Shown: positions 36,336 to 44,308, counted from the stretch's first letter. The stretch is 64,000 bases of DNA from Mesorhizobium sp. (GCF_004962245.1 NZ_SUHQ01000001.1:130549-194548); one strand, 5' to 3'. Numbers and translations are program-made. Notes: generated by a model from the letters alone, not told the origin.

Positions 36336-36349
36336 TTGATCCGCATCAA
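36336..36349 (+). promoter_or_regulatory. FixK/FNR-type box TTGATCCGCATCAA
   Basis: Between the divergent PRPP synthetase and HHH genes. Rightward start predicted near 36384, 34 bases before ATG 36418; leftward it would fall on the PRPP synthetase ATG. So it probably activates the rightward operon and might block the leftward one. Confidence 0.68.
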
Positions 36350-36417
36350 GGATGCGGGCCTGCGAATGGCTTAGGGGCACTAATCGACAATCTTGAAGTC
36401 CTGCGCTGGGGGAAGCC

Positions 36418-37329
36418 ATGCCGGAGCTGCTTCGGACCACGACGCCGGACACAGGCGTCAAGCCAATGATGACATTGGCGACTAAACCACTCCCTGAGAA
36501 CATCGGCGTGGCAGCAAAACTCCGCGATTTTGCCGATCTGCTAGACAGCCAGGGCGCGGACGGTTTCCGCGCGCGGGCTTACAGATCGGCGGCCGATGTA
36601 GTCGCCAAACTGGAGCGGCCCTTGGGCGAAATCCTGGCAAAGGAGGGACGCGACGGCCTCGTCGCCCTTCCGGCAATCGGAACAGGCATAGCCGGCGCGA
36701 TTGCCGAGATCATCGCGACGGGACGGTGGTCCCAACTGGAACGGCTGCGCGGCGAGATGGAGCCGGAAGCGTTGTTTCGGTCGATCCCCGGCATCGGCCC
36801 ACAATACGCGCACCGCCTCGCCGACGAGGCACAGCTCGAGAGCCTCGAAGACCTCGAGAACGCCCTCCATAGCGGCGCGCTTCATATCAAGGGGATTGGC
36901 CACCGGCGCAAGGAGATGCTGGCTGCGACCCTCGCCGAGCGGCTCGGCAGAGTTCGGCTGAGAACGACACATCAGCCTCAACCCTTACCGCCGGTGTCCA
37001 TGCTGCTCGATGTCGATCGCATGTACCGCGAAAAAGCAGCTGCCGGCGAGCTTCGCAAAATCGCCCCAAAGCGCTTCAATCCCAAGGGCGAGGCCTGGCT
37101 GCCGGTCCTGCACGCGCGACACGACAACTGGCATTTCACCGCGTTCTTCTCGAACACCAGGCTGGCGCACGAATTGGCGAAGACGCGCGACTGGGTCGTG
37201 ATCTATTTCCAGGCCGAGGGTCAGCCGGAAGGGCGCTGCACAGTCGTCACCGAAACACGTGGGCCGATGGCGGGCAAGCGCGTCGTCCGGGGACGGGAAG
37301 ACGAAAAGCAACTGAAGGAACCAGCATGA
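36418..37329 (+). CDS. helix-hairpin-helix protein, PolX-like N-terminus with a distinct C-terminal domain
   Basis: Residues 25-185 resemble the 8-kDa and fingers part of DNA polymerase X/beta: FADLLDSQGADGFRARAYRS, ALPAIGTGIAGAIAEIIATG, SIPGIGPQYAHRLADEAQLE, HIKGIGHRRKEML (two HhH motifs). There is no polymerase palm or PHP domain; instead residues 195-303 form another conserved domain (DREYR-like RMYREKAAAGELRKIAPKRF, WHFTAFFSNTRLAHEL, TVVTETRGPMAG). DNA binding is likely, activity unknown. Start 36418 has GGGGGAAG upstream. Coupled to the DUF3775 gene. Confidence 0.8.
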   Translation: MPELLRTTTPDTGVKPMMTLATKPLPENIGVAAKLRDFADLLDSQGADGFRARAYRSAADVVAKLERPLGEILAKEGRDGLVALPAIGTGIAGAIAEIIATGRWSQLERLRGEMEPEALFRSIPGIGPQYAHRLADEAQLESLEDLENALHSGALHIKGIGHRRKEMLAATLAERLGRVRLRTTHQPQPLPPVSMLLDVDRMYREKAAAGELRKIAPKRFNPKGEAWLPVLHARHDNWHFTAFFSNTRLAHELAKTRDWVVIYFQAEGQPEGRCTVVTETRGPMAGKRVVRGREDEKQLKEPA

Positions 37330-37772
37330 TGAAAAGAGCGGCGACCAGGATTGGTGACGGCGAGACGGAACTCGAAGTTCCGCTCGAAACCGTATGCTTC
37401 ATTATCATCAAGGCGCGCGAATTCGATGCCAAGGATCCGGTTACCGAACCCAGCCCCGCCTCCAATCCGTCCGACGATCATTCCGCCGCGATCCTCGAGG
37501 ATCATGACGACGACCCGGTCCTTGAGGAACTGCGGTCGCTGATTTCCGATCTTTCCATTGACGCACAGATCGACCTAGTGGCCCTGATGTGGCTGGGCCG
37601 CGACGATCATTCCGCCGACGAATGGCAGAGTGTCCGCTCGCAGGCGGCTGACGCGCACAATGAGCATACGGCTGATTATCTTTGCGGGACACCCCTGCTT
37701 GCTGACCATCTCGCCGATGGTCTGTCGACACTCGGCTACTCCTGCGCCGAGTATGAGGGCGAGCACCTTTAG
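37326..37772 (+). CDS. DUF3775 family protein
   Basis: 148 residues. The start overlaps the previous stop (ATGA at 37326-37329). DUF3775 features: ETVCFIIIKAREFDAKDPVT, then DDPVLEELRSLISDLSIDAQ, LVALMWLGRDD and a helical end. Uncharacterised rhizobial family; the coupling suggests it works with the HHH protein. Confidence 0.84.
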   Translation: MMKRAATRIGDGETELEVPLETVCFIIIKAREFDAKDPVTEPSPASNPSDDHSAAILEDHDDDPVLEELRSLISDLSIDAQIDLVALMWLGRDDHSADEWQSVRSQAADAHNEHTADYLCGTPLLADHLADGLSTLGYSCAEYEGEHL

Positions 37773-38141
37773 CCATTGCAGCGCCCTGCGCTTGCTGACG
37801 GATTGCGTTTCGCGCGGCGACGATCGCCGTTGCGCTATCCCTTGATGTTCGAGCATCTCCATCGCTCTAGCGGAAAACATTTTCTGTCGCCTTTGATGTC
37901 AATCAATGAGCCTGCTCCCTGCATCGGCTTTGATGCAATTCTCGTCAGGCCGAGCCGAACTTGGTGACGCGGGCGCGATGGACCGTGGCAAAACGCGGAT
38001 TCGCGAAGCAATGGACTAGTCCGGCAGCGATACCTGGCGAGCGGGTCCGCTGGCCTCCAACTCTAGCGCCTCTTGGGAGACCTAAAGGTGGAAGGGTAGG
38101 CCGCGGTACCTGTCGATCAACCCACTTTCGAGGATAAAGCC
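37773..38141. other. 369-bp region with a FixK-type box before hsp20
   Basis: No gene seen. Holds the box at 37893 and a long leader (about 200 bases) for hsp20. I looked for the UUGCU/AGGAG pairing of a ROSE-type thermometer next to the Shine-Dalgarno GAGGA and did not find a clear one. Confidence 0.5.
37893..37906 (+). promoter_or_regulatory. FixK/FNR-type box TTGATGTCAATCAA
   Basis: Exact TTGA-N6-TCAA. Predicted start near 37941, about 200 bases before hsp20. Confidence 0.65.
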
Positions 38142-38681
38142 ATGGCCGAAGCTGCCACCAAACTGCCTGTGAAATCCGAAAAAACTGCCGCCCCTGCCCG
38201 GTCCGACAGCTGGACTGCCCCGTTCGAGAGCCTGCGTCGCGAAATCGACCGTCTGTTCGATGACTTCCATCCGTTCGATTTTCGCCTGCCGTCGGCACGC
38301 TCCCTGTTCGGCCGCGAATTGCCAACGCTGCGCTACGCGGATTGGCAGATCGCGCCGGCGATGGATCTTGTCGAAAAGGGCGAGGAATATGAGATCACGG
38401 CCGAACTGCCCGGCATCGACGAAAAGAATGTCGAGATCAAACTCGCCAACCGGACGCTGACGATCAAGGGCGAGAAGACGGAAGAGAAGGAAGAGAAGGA
38501 CAAGGACTACTATCTGTCCGAGCGCCGTTACGGCTCCTTCCAGCGTTCGTTCCAGCTGCCCGAAGGGGTCGACGCCGACAAGATCGACGCGAGTTTCGCC
38601 AAGGGTGTATTGACGGTGAAGCTGCCGAAGACCGCCGAAGCTCAGAAGGCCGAGAAGAAGATCACGGTCAAGGCGGCGTAA
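38142..38681 (+). CDS. Hsp20 / alpha-crystallin small heat shock protein
   Basis: Holdase chaperone that keeps unfolded proteins soluble. 179 residues: variable N-terminal arm, then the crystallin domain AMDLVEKGEEYEITAELPGI to ASFAKGVLTVKLPK (conserved A-x-x-x-G-V-L), and a Lys/Ala-rich end. GAGGA precedes ATG. Hsp20, GroEL and Usp in one cluster is common for low-oxygen stress loci in rhizobia and other proteobacteria. Confidence 0.94.
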   Translation: MAEAATKLPVKSEKTAAPARSDSWTAPFESLRREIDRLFDDFHPFDFRLPSARSLFGRELPTLRYADWQIAPAMDLVEKGEEYEITAELPGIDEKNVEIKLANRTLTIKGEKTEEKEEKDKDYYLSERRYGSFQRSFQLPEGVDADKIDASFAKGVLTVKLPKTAEAQKAEKKITVKAA

Positions 38682-38699
38682 TAGGCGTGACCACTGATC

Positions 38700-38736
38700 G
38701 TCTCAGCGCGTCTGTTCGGCGCGCTGAGACCTTCTA
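38700..38736 (+). terminator. terminator of hsp20
   Basis: Perfect 11-bp arms GTCTCAGCGCG (38700-38710) and CGCGCTGAGAC (38720-38730) followed by CTTCT, twenty bases after the hsp20 stop. Confidence 0.8.
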
Positions 38737-38828
38737 AGAGAAGACGATTTGCAAGCTGCGCTTATTTGAGACCTGGGTCGCGGAACGAGCAACATTTCGA
38801 CCTAGGGCTGTGTTGCCCCCGCGCCATA

Positions 38829-39026
38829 TCAACGCGATGGTCTGGCAATACTTCCTGGGCTGCCAGGTTCGCGGGACTGATCGCGTGCTTGGCCTTCGGC
38901 TATCTCGAGCTTCTTCTGCTCCAACGCCAACAAGCCTTCGATGACGCGCCGTTGTTCCGGATCGGTCTCGCATGCGAGCAGATCCCGAAAATGGGCGATA
39001 TTGGCACGCGCAATGAACCGGTCCAT
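38829..39026 (-). CDS. small conserved rhizobial protein, 65 aa
   Basis: MDRFIARANIAHFRDLLACE followed by TDPEQRRVIEGLLALEQKKL is the pattern of a widespread rhizobial family of 50-70 residue all-helical proteins of unknown role. A related gene is at 40147. A near-consensus FixK-type site TTGATGCATGTCGA (39071-39084, one mismatch) is 45 bases upstream. Confidence 0.75.
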   Translation of the reverse strand: MDRFIARANIAHFRDLLACETDPEQRRVIEGLLALEQKKLEIAEGQARDQSREPGSPGSIARPSR

Positions 39027-39119
39027 GACAGCAGCATCCTACACCCAAGCTCGGGCCGCCCAAAGCTATTTTGATGCATGTCGATGCTGCGACTCGCGCT
39101 TTCGGTCGCCCCTCGGTCT

Positions 39120-39472
39120 CGTCAGGCGCGAGTGATTTCATCGAGAAGCCCTTCGAGGATGAAGTCCTGATCAACGCCATTAAACGAGCGGCGAACCGGT
39201 TCGATACCGACACCGAGGAGGCCCACGACCTGGCGGCGATCCGCTCCCGGCTCGATCAACTTTCAGAGAGGGAACGTCAGGTTCTGACGGGCGTTGTGGC
39301 CGGATTGCCGAACAAGACAATCGCCGATGACCTGAGCATCGGTTTGCGGACGGTCGAAGTTCACCGCGCCGACATCACGTCCAAAATGCAAGCGAGCAAC
39401 TTGCCAGAGCTGGTACGGATTTCAATGGCTTTGGAGCTGGCCGACAAGGGATATCCGGGGAGCCGGAGCTGA
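39120..39472 (+). pseudogene. fixJ: truncated FixJ-type response regulator
   Basis: Only the last part of the receiver domain remains (ASDFIEKPFEDEVLINAIKR, with the conserved Lys-Pro), then the linker and complete LuxR/FixJ HTH: LSERERQVLTGVVAGLPNKT, DLSIGLRTVEVHRADI. The phospho-acceptor Asp and most of the receiver are missing; sequence before about 39120 is unrelated. It closely resembles rhizobial FixJ as I remember it. Without a start signal it is probably not expressed, though a lone HTH could act constitutively. No fixL is nearby. Confidence 0.8.
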
Positions 39473-39933
39473 TTGCAGGACATCACCCAAAGCTACCTCC
39501 ACACCCCTTTCGACCGCCCGTCCGGGGCTTGCTGATATTGCAGCGATGCGGACAGGCATGGCAGGTCTGCTGAAGCAGTCTAGGTGGAATCCCATAAGGA
39601 CCAAACCGGATTTCGTAATTTCAGATATTGCGCCATTGATCTCATAAGCAGAGGCAGAATGTCGTCTCGATCTGGTGACGTCAGCTTCACCATCGAGACT
39701 ATCTTCCCCGTGCGTCTCTACCCCCAAGCAGAAGGCACAATCCACATGCCGGGCCTGCGCAGCAGCGAGATGATGAAATGGCAGACCTTGCGGAACGTGG
39801 CGGCCCAATAACAGGAAACTCGACTGCTGACTGCCGTTCGGAAGGCATTCCCGTGCCCGGCAGGCAAGATGCCCGATCGTCAGATTTGACCTGCGTCAAG
39901 GATGCCTTTTCCTTTCCGTCCAAAAATAAACCT
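39473..39933. other. 461-bp region with one FixK-type box
   Basis: No recognisable gene; one short rightward frame (39655-39811) has no family. Holds the box at 39886 before the 64-aa gene. Confidence 0.45.
39886..39899 (+). promoter_or_regulatory. FixK/FNR-type box TTGACCTGCGTCAA
   Basis: Exact TTGA-N6-TCAA, 34 bases before ATG 39934; at -41.5 the transcript would begin at the ATG. Confidence 0.6.
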
Positions 39934-40128
39934 ATGTGGCAACCAATATCGACTGCCCCTTTTGATCGGGATTTGGAATTGGCCGTCATGGACAGGGACG
40001 GCGCTCACGCCCTCGTTTTTCCCTGCAGGCGTATACTGACAGGCTGGATCAAATCGGCCACGAAGGAGCGGGTCGATATCTCACCCACCCATTGGAGAAT
40101 ATGGGAACCTGCCAACAAGGAGGTTTAG
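39934..40128 (+). CDS. small conserved WQPIST-type protein, 64 aa
   Basis: MWQPISTAPFDRDLELAVMD, then HALVFPCRRILTGWIKSATK and THWRIWEP. This compact protein is, from memory, frequent in rhizobia; the WQPIxTAP start also occurs in DUF551. Role unknown. Directly preceded by a FixK-type box. Confidence 0.75.
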   Translation: MWQPISTAPFDRDLELAVMDRDGAHALVFPCRRILTGWIKSATKERVDISPTHWRIWEPANKEV

Positions 40129-40146
40129 CGGCGTTGCCGCGTTTCT

Positions 40147-40317
40147 CTATTTATTATTGTGCCTGTTTATTCCCCTATCGGCCTCCTCGGCTTTCCTGAG
40201 CTTTTCCTCTTCTTTCACGAGCAGATCAAGCAGGGTCTTCCGCTTGACCTCATCTTGCTCCTCGGCCAAGAGCTGTCGAAAATGCTCGATATTTAAGCGA
40301 GCGATCTGCTTATCCAC
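40147..40317 (-). CDS. small conserved rhizobial protein, 56 aa
   Basis: Leftward frame from GTG 40317: MDKQIARLNIEHFRQLLAEE, QDEVKRKTLLDLLVKEEEKL. Clear relative of the 65-aa protein at 38829 (shared IAR-N-I-x-HF-x-LL). Convergent with the 64-aa gene, 18 bases apart. The start codon has no strong Shine-Dalgarno. Confidence 0.65.
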   Translation of the reverse strand: MDKQIARLNIEHFRQLLAEEQDEVKRKTLLDLLVKEEEKLRKAEEADRGINRHNNK

Positions 40318-40554
40318 TCATCACATAAGCAGCCGCAGCGGCTTCCCTGTTCATTGTGTACCAACATAGCACAGCCAGATTTGCAGGTATCGCGACAAAA
40401 TTCAGTCGCACATCGGGTAGCCGCAGTTCGATCTCTTCGAACTCGCCCACGTCTGATCCCGCCCACAAACGTCAGCTCCACCAAAGGAACGCGGCAGATG
40501 GCGCGGGACCCCGGTAGCTTTGGAACGGCGCGATCCCGCAGCGACGGCTTCGAC

Positions 40555-40824
40555 CTTCACGAGCAAGCCTTGGCCACACATCCGGTGAGCGACTGCCTTC
40601 GACCGGAAGGACTCGTCGCTGCCGCCTGTGCCTTGATGGTGAGGCGGGTAACCGTCAGCACGTGGTCATACGGCACCGCCGTCGCGGTGCGGTTGCGCAC
40701 TTCGGCGAGAAAGTTGCGGAAGTAGGTGAGCGGCTCACCGCTGGCGCCGATGTAGCGGGTGCCGGCGCGATTGGATGTAGCGATGATCCAGCCCGATTGC
40801 TGCGAAACGCAACGGGCGGCTCAT
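40555..40824 (-). pseudogene. Gfo/Idh/MocA oxidoreductase gene with internal deletion
   Basis: Starts with ATG 40824 (ATGA overlap with the stop of the upstream gene): MSRPLRFAAIGLDHRYI, a typical Rossmann start, and then in another frame the family's C-terminal end (GEPLTYFRNFLAEVRNR, VPYDHVLTVTRLTIKAQAAA). About 250 central residues are missing. Second NAD-dependent sugar oxidoreductase of a decayed locus. Confidence 0.65.
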
Positions 40825-41858
40825 GCTTCCGCCCCGGCAACGCGGACAGAACCGCCCGACCTGCCGGCCTCGATCAGCGCATCGATCAGCCGATGCACCT
40901 TGAGCGCCTCCTCGCCGGTCACCTTCGGCTCGCGGCCGGCGCGGATCGCCTCGACGAAGTCGGCCATCACGGCACGGTGGTAGTCGTGTGGAAAGGCCAT
41001 CGGATCGGCGCCGGTGCCACCAGCCGATCGGTCCGGCTCGATCGCGATCTTTCGGCCGTTTTGGAACTGCACTAAGAGTTCGGTGCCGCGCACCAGGGCC
41101 GTGCCTTTCGCGTAGGTTAGCACGATCTCCTCGAGAAAGCCGGGATAGGCGGCCGTCGTCGCGTCGATTGTGCCGAAGGCGCCGTTGGCGAAGCGCGCCG
41201 CGGCGCAGACCATGTCCTCTGTCTCCATGCTGTGGACGGGCGTGGTCGCCGCGAATCCCCTCACCTCGGCGATCGGTCCAGCCAGGCTCAGCATTAGGTC
41301 GAGCGTGTGGATGCCTTGCGAGATCAGCACGCCGCCGCCGTCCCGCGCGAACGAACCCCGCCCCGGCTCGTCGTAGTAGCTCTGCGGCCGCCAAAGGCGG
41401 ATCACCGTCGAGCAGCCGACGATCGCGCCGAGTTCGCCGGACGCGAGAATCTCGGCCAGCCTCACCCCCGCCGGCCGGAAGCGGTGCTGCAGGACGACGC
41501 CGAGCTTGACACCGGCCTTACGGCAGGCGGCGACGAGTTGTTCGGCGCGGGCGGTCGTGATGTCGAGCGGCTTTTCCATCAGCACATGTTTGCCCGCCTC
41601 GGCGCAGCGGATCGCGATGTCGCGATGCGTGTTGGCGGGCGTGAAGACGGCGACCGCCTCGACGCTGCCGTCATTCAGGATGGTGTCCAGACTGTCGCAG
41701 AGCGGGAACGGGAACGTCTCGCCGAAAGCACGTCTGCGCGCCTCGCTCGGAGCGAAGGCGTGGATCACCTCGACCCTGTCCGACAGGTCCATCAAGCCGC
41801 GGGCATGCGGCGTCACCGCCATGCCGAGGCCCACGATTGCGATGCGCGTCTTCTTCAC
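40821..41858 (-). CDS. Gfo/Idh/MocA family oxidoreductase
   Basis: NAD(P)-dependent sugar or inositol dehydrogenase fold, 345 residues. Rossmann start RIAIVGLGMAVTPHARGLMD, EKPLDI (EKP motif) near residue 95, GGGVLISQGIHTLDLMLSL with the catalytic His region. Start is GTG 41858, overlapping the end of the TRAP remnant. The neighbours (TRAP binding protein remnant, second oxidoreductase remnant) suggest it once worked in uptake and oxidation of a sugar acid or polyol. Itself looks intact. Confidence 0.9.
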   Translation of the reverse strand: MKKTRIAIVGLGMAVTPHARGLMDLSDRVEVIHAFAPSEARRRAFGETFPFPLCDSLDTILNDGSVEAVAVFTPANTHRDIAIRCAEAGKHVLMEKPLDITTARAEQLVAACRKAGVKLGVVLQHRFRPAGVRLAEILASGELGAIVGCSTVIRLWRPQSYYDEPGRGSFARDGGGVLISQGIHTLDLMLSLAGPIAEVRGFAATTPVHSMETEDMVCAAARFANGAFGTIDATTAAYPGFLEEIVLTYAKGTALVRGTELLVQFQNGRKIAIEPDRSAGGTGADPMAFPHDYHRAVMADFVEAIRAGREPKVTGEEALKVHRLIDALIEAGRSGGSVRVAGAEA

Positions 41859-42029
41859 GGGAGGATCCTTGTTTCGATACGGCGAGGCCTGCCGATGCCC
41901 TCGGTGTGGGCGATCTTGAAGACGAACTTATCTTGCGCGAACGCGGCCGGCGATTGCCGGCATGGCGAGTGCCGCTGCGCCAGCCTTGACGAAAATGCGG
42001 CGGCTCAAAGCGAATATTCCGGATTTCAT
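41855..42029 (-). pseudogene. 5' remnant of a TRAP (DctP-type) substrate-binding protein
   Basis: ATG 42029 with GGGAGGAA upstream: MKSGIFALSRRIFVKAGAAA, a Tat-like signal, ending AIAGRVRA. Then a frameshift; the next frame gives AQDKFVFKIAHTEGIG, the usual start of a mature DctP protein, and stops at 41855. The rest of the gene is gone. Confidence 0.6.
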
Positions 42030-42135
42030 GTCGGTTCCTCCCGTTGAAACCCTGATTGCGCGACCGCGTCGAAGCTTGCGGTACGGCACCATGCCGGTGA
42101 CCGGCGGAACTGTTCTGCACCGAAAGGAGCGCCCA

Positions 42136-42237
42136 ATGCCTCGTCTCGTCACCTGGATTGTGATTATATTGGTGGTGATAATATCCAACGGCAACGAAAG
42201 CCAGCCGGCGCCTCATGCGATAGACCAGAGCGAATGA
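42136..42237 (+). CDS. tiny membrane protein, 33 aa
   Basis: AAAGGAGCGCCCA then ATG is a near-ideal ribosome binding site. The peptide MPRLVTWIVIILVVIISNGN is one hydrophobic segment followed by a short polar tail. Likely a real small inner membrane protein of unknown role. Confidence 0.55.
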   Translation: MPRLVTWIVIILVVIISNGNESQPAPHAIDQSE

Positions 42238-42267
42238 GGCGAACGGCCGGGTGGCCGCGATCTTCCC

Positions 42268-42774
42268 CTACCCCGAAGATGATCTGCTGTTATTCTCAGC
42301 CGCCTGCTCTCGCTGTTTTTTCAGGACTTCGTCAGTCCCGACCAGCTTTTTCGACCCGCCGGATATCGTTGTGGACACCACGGCAGGCGGGTCGCTCGCG
42401 GGGAAGGAATCCTCAAGGCCGGCCTGCAACTGATCTTCCAGGATTTCCGGCTCTTCCGACCGACCGGCTGTCCTTCGGGTTTTTGTTTCCTTCAGAGGCT
42501 GTTTCAGCTTCGGTGAAGACTTGACCTCTCGAACACAGGCATAAAGCTGTTCGATGGCAAATTCCTTCAGTGCATCGAAGTCGGCTCTACCGTCATCATG
42601 CATTGCCTCGATCTGATCGACCGTTGTTTTCTCGAACTGGTCAAGGCTATCGCTTCCGCAAGCCTGGCAAAGGCGCAACAATGCTTCATTGAGCATTTTC
42701 GGGCCAAAGTAAGCCGACGCCTCGAGCTTTAGCCGCTGCAACTGCTCTGGAGTTGCCGCCTGAAGTTTTGACAT
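42268..42774 (-). CDS. hypothetical protein, 168 aa, with SFPASDPPA motif
   Basis: Helical N-terminal domain (MSKLQAATPEQLQRLKLEAS to AFEQLYACVREV region) with two Cys, then a charged linker and EDQLQAGLEDSFPASDPPAV. The last motif (LxxxFPASDPPA) recurs in many rhizobial small stress proteins. Function unknown. Stand-alone. Confidence 0.72.
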   Translation of the reverse strand: MSKLQAATPEQLQRLKLEASAYFGPKMLNEALLRLCQACGSDSLDQFEKTTVDQIEAMHDDGRADFDALKEFAIEQLYACVREVKSSPKLKQPLKETKTRRTAGRSEEPEILEDQLQAGLEDSFPASDPPAVVSTTISGGSKKLVGTDEVLKKQREQAAENNSRSSSG

Positions 42775-43179
42775 ATGCAGCCCTTTCGCCTGATGAGCAT
42801 ATCAACGGCAATTATCGGCAGATGTTCCATCCGCCGGCACTGATGCATCGCTCTTGTTCAGCAAGCCGCCGCCAATCGCCGGGCTACCAAAGCGTCTTGC
42901 GATCTTGATTTAACGCTTATGAGCCGGCGCAACGGCACAGCGTTATGCAACGGCTATCTGTGGCGCAGGGCAAATCCGACAGTGCAAGGCGATCGTACCG
43001 AGCCTAAGACGTTAATCGGCCGATTTCTTTGGCGGGGTCCCGGATCGCTTGCGTGATGCTGGAAGATCACCTTCGTGACGTCACCTTGCACAGGGCAGTT
43101 GCAAGTCCGACGGCAATTAACATTTGGGGTGGCGAAAAAGATCGGACGCAGCTAACGTATCGTTGCTTTGGAGAGTGTC
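42775..43179. other. 405-bp region without a gene
   Basis: No coding frame, RNA or clear hairpin recognised; probable promoter space for the leftward 168-aa gene and rightward DUF982 gene. Confidence 0.45.
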
Positions 43180-43434
43180 GTGCGTACGAGACGTTTCAGA
43201 AAGCCGATAGTCGTTCAACCAGGCCGGATCGATCGCGACCGGGTTGTTTTGTCGGTGTCCGACGCGGCTAAAGTGTTGCTGAGGGACTGGCCGGCGCCAG
43301 CCTCCGAGACGCGGCTCGCTGCGATCGAAGCCTGCCTTGCTGTTTTCCGCGGCGAGAAGCCGCCAAGGGTCGCGCGCCAAGCGTTCATCGTCGCGGCCAA
43401 GGATGCGAGGATCCTGCTCGGCGAACAAATCTAG
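43180..43434 (+). CDS. DUF982 family protein
   Basis: 84 residues from GTG 43180, with GGAGAG upstream. VQPGRIDRDRVVLSVSDAAK, LLRDWPAPASETRLAAIEAC and RVARQAFIVAAKDARIL follow the DUF982 pattern, though less like the other two copies. TTG 43168 is an alternative start. Confidence 0.7.
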   Translation: MRTRRFRKPIVVQPGRIDRDRVVLSVSDAAKVLLRDWPAPASETRLAAIEACLAVFRGEKPPRVARQAFIVAAKDARILLGEQI

Positions 43435-43768
43435 ACCGGCGCCGTCAAGCCGAGCCTCGTTCAGACAATCGCTCGAGCGAAAGTTTAATAATCGATTCCC
43501 TATAGCAAATATTGCGGGATACCCCGGCCACGGCTCACCGTGCACACCACCGCAATCGGCGGCCATCGTCCGACGTCATAAGGGATCGAGATGCGCCTGC
43601 TATGTGTAGGCCAGGCGAACTTCCGCGATCACGCCATAATCAATCCGGCGAATTTTGCTATTCTTTCTTCGCGGCGAATCCCAACGCCGCTTGGCCGGCG
43701 CCACCTAGGCAACCCCACCTTCCCCCGCCCCTGCGGCGCCGGCCATCCTTCGCCAGGTACTACATCGG
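43435..43768. other. 334-bp region without a gene
   Basis: Nothing recognised except an AT-rich patch near 43480-43520. Lies between two DUF982 genes facing each other. Confidence 0.45.
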
Positions 43769-44074
43769 TTACGCTGACACGCCCCCGCGACCGGTTTTCG
43801 GCTCCGTCATCCAGGGCATAGCTGCAGAGATGTCCTCAAGGATTTTGGCCGATCTCGCAAAGCCGGCGAAAGCGTCACGTGCAACCGAAATGGGAACTTG
43901 ACCATCGTAGGCGCGCTGGCAAGCTCGGAACGCTGCGTTAAAGATTGGCCCTCTGCGATCCTTCGGCCATTCCTGCAGGAATTCGAAAGCATCAGCCAAG
44001 CATCCGATTTCCCCCACCATGACCCCTCCTCCTTTCTTGACAAAAACAGGTCGGTCGAAAGTCCTGTCGTTCAT
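43769..44074 (-). CDS. DUF982 family protein
   Basis: 101 residues from ATG 44074 (GGAGGAT upstream). Close paralogue of the gene at 30085: MNDRTFDRPVFVKKGGGVMV, AFEFLQEWPKDRRGPIFNAA, FRACQRAYDGQVPISVARDA, FAGFARSAKIL. Divergent from the DUF1236 repeat protein. Confidence 0.85.
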   Translation of the reverse strand: MNDRTFDRPVFVKKGGGVMVGEIGCLADAFEFLQEWPKDRRGPIFNAAFRACQRAYDGQVPISVARDAFAGFARSAKILEDISAAMPWMTEPKTGRGGVSA

Positions 44075-44308
44075 TAGATCCTCCATTCAACTGAACGAGT
44101 GTTTGAGCTTCCATGAGAGAGCCGTGAGCGACGGCTGCGGGAAATATGTGAAGAGCATTTTTTGCCGTCAAGGAGATCAATTCGAAATGCCGAGGACTGC
44201 TCGTTCCACAAGCTCTGACCGCATCCACCCGGTCAATTCGCCTGGAACAAAATTTTCCAGAGGTGGTTCTCCCCATGAAGGGACACACTTTTTCGAAGGA
44301 GATGTCTC

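Noticed and set aside
37907..38141. ROSE-type RNA thermometer before hsp20
   Set aside because: No UUGCU-like anti-Shine-Dalgarno stretch paired with GAGGA was found.
42785..42805. TGATGAGCATATCA as another FixK box
   Set aside because: Spacing between half-sites is two bases too long and the first T is missing.
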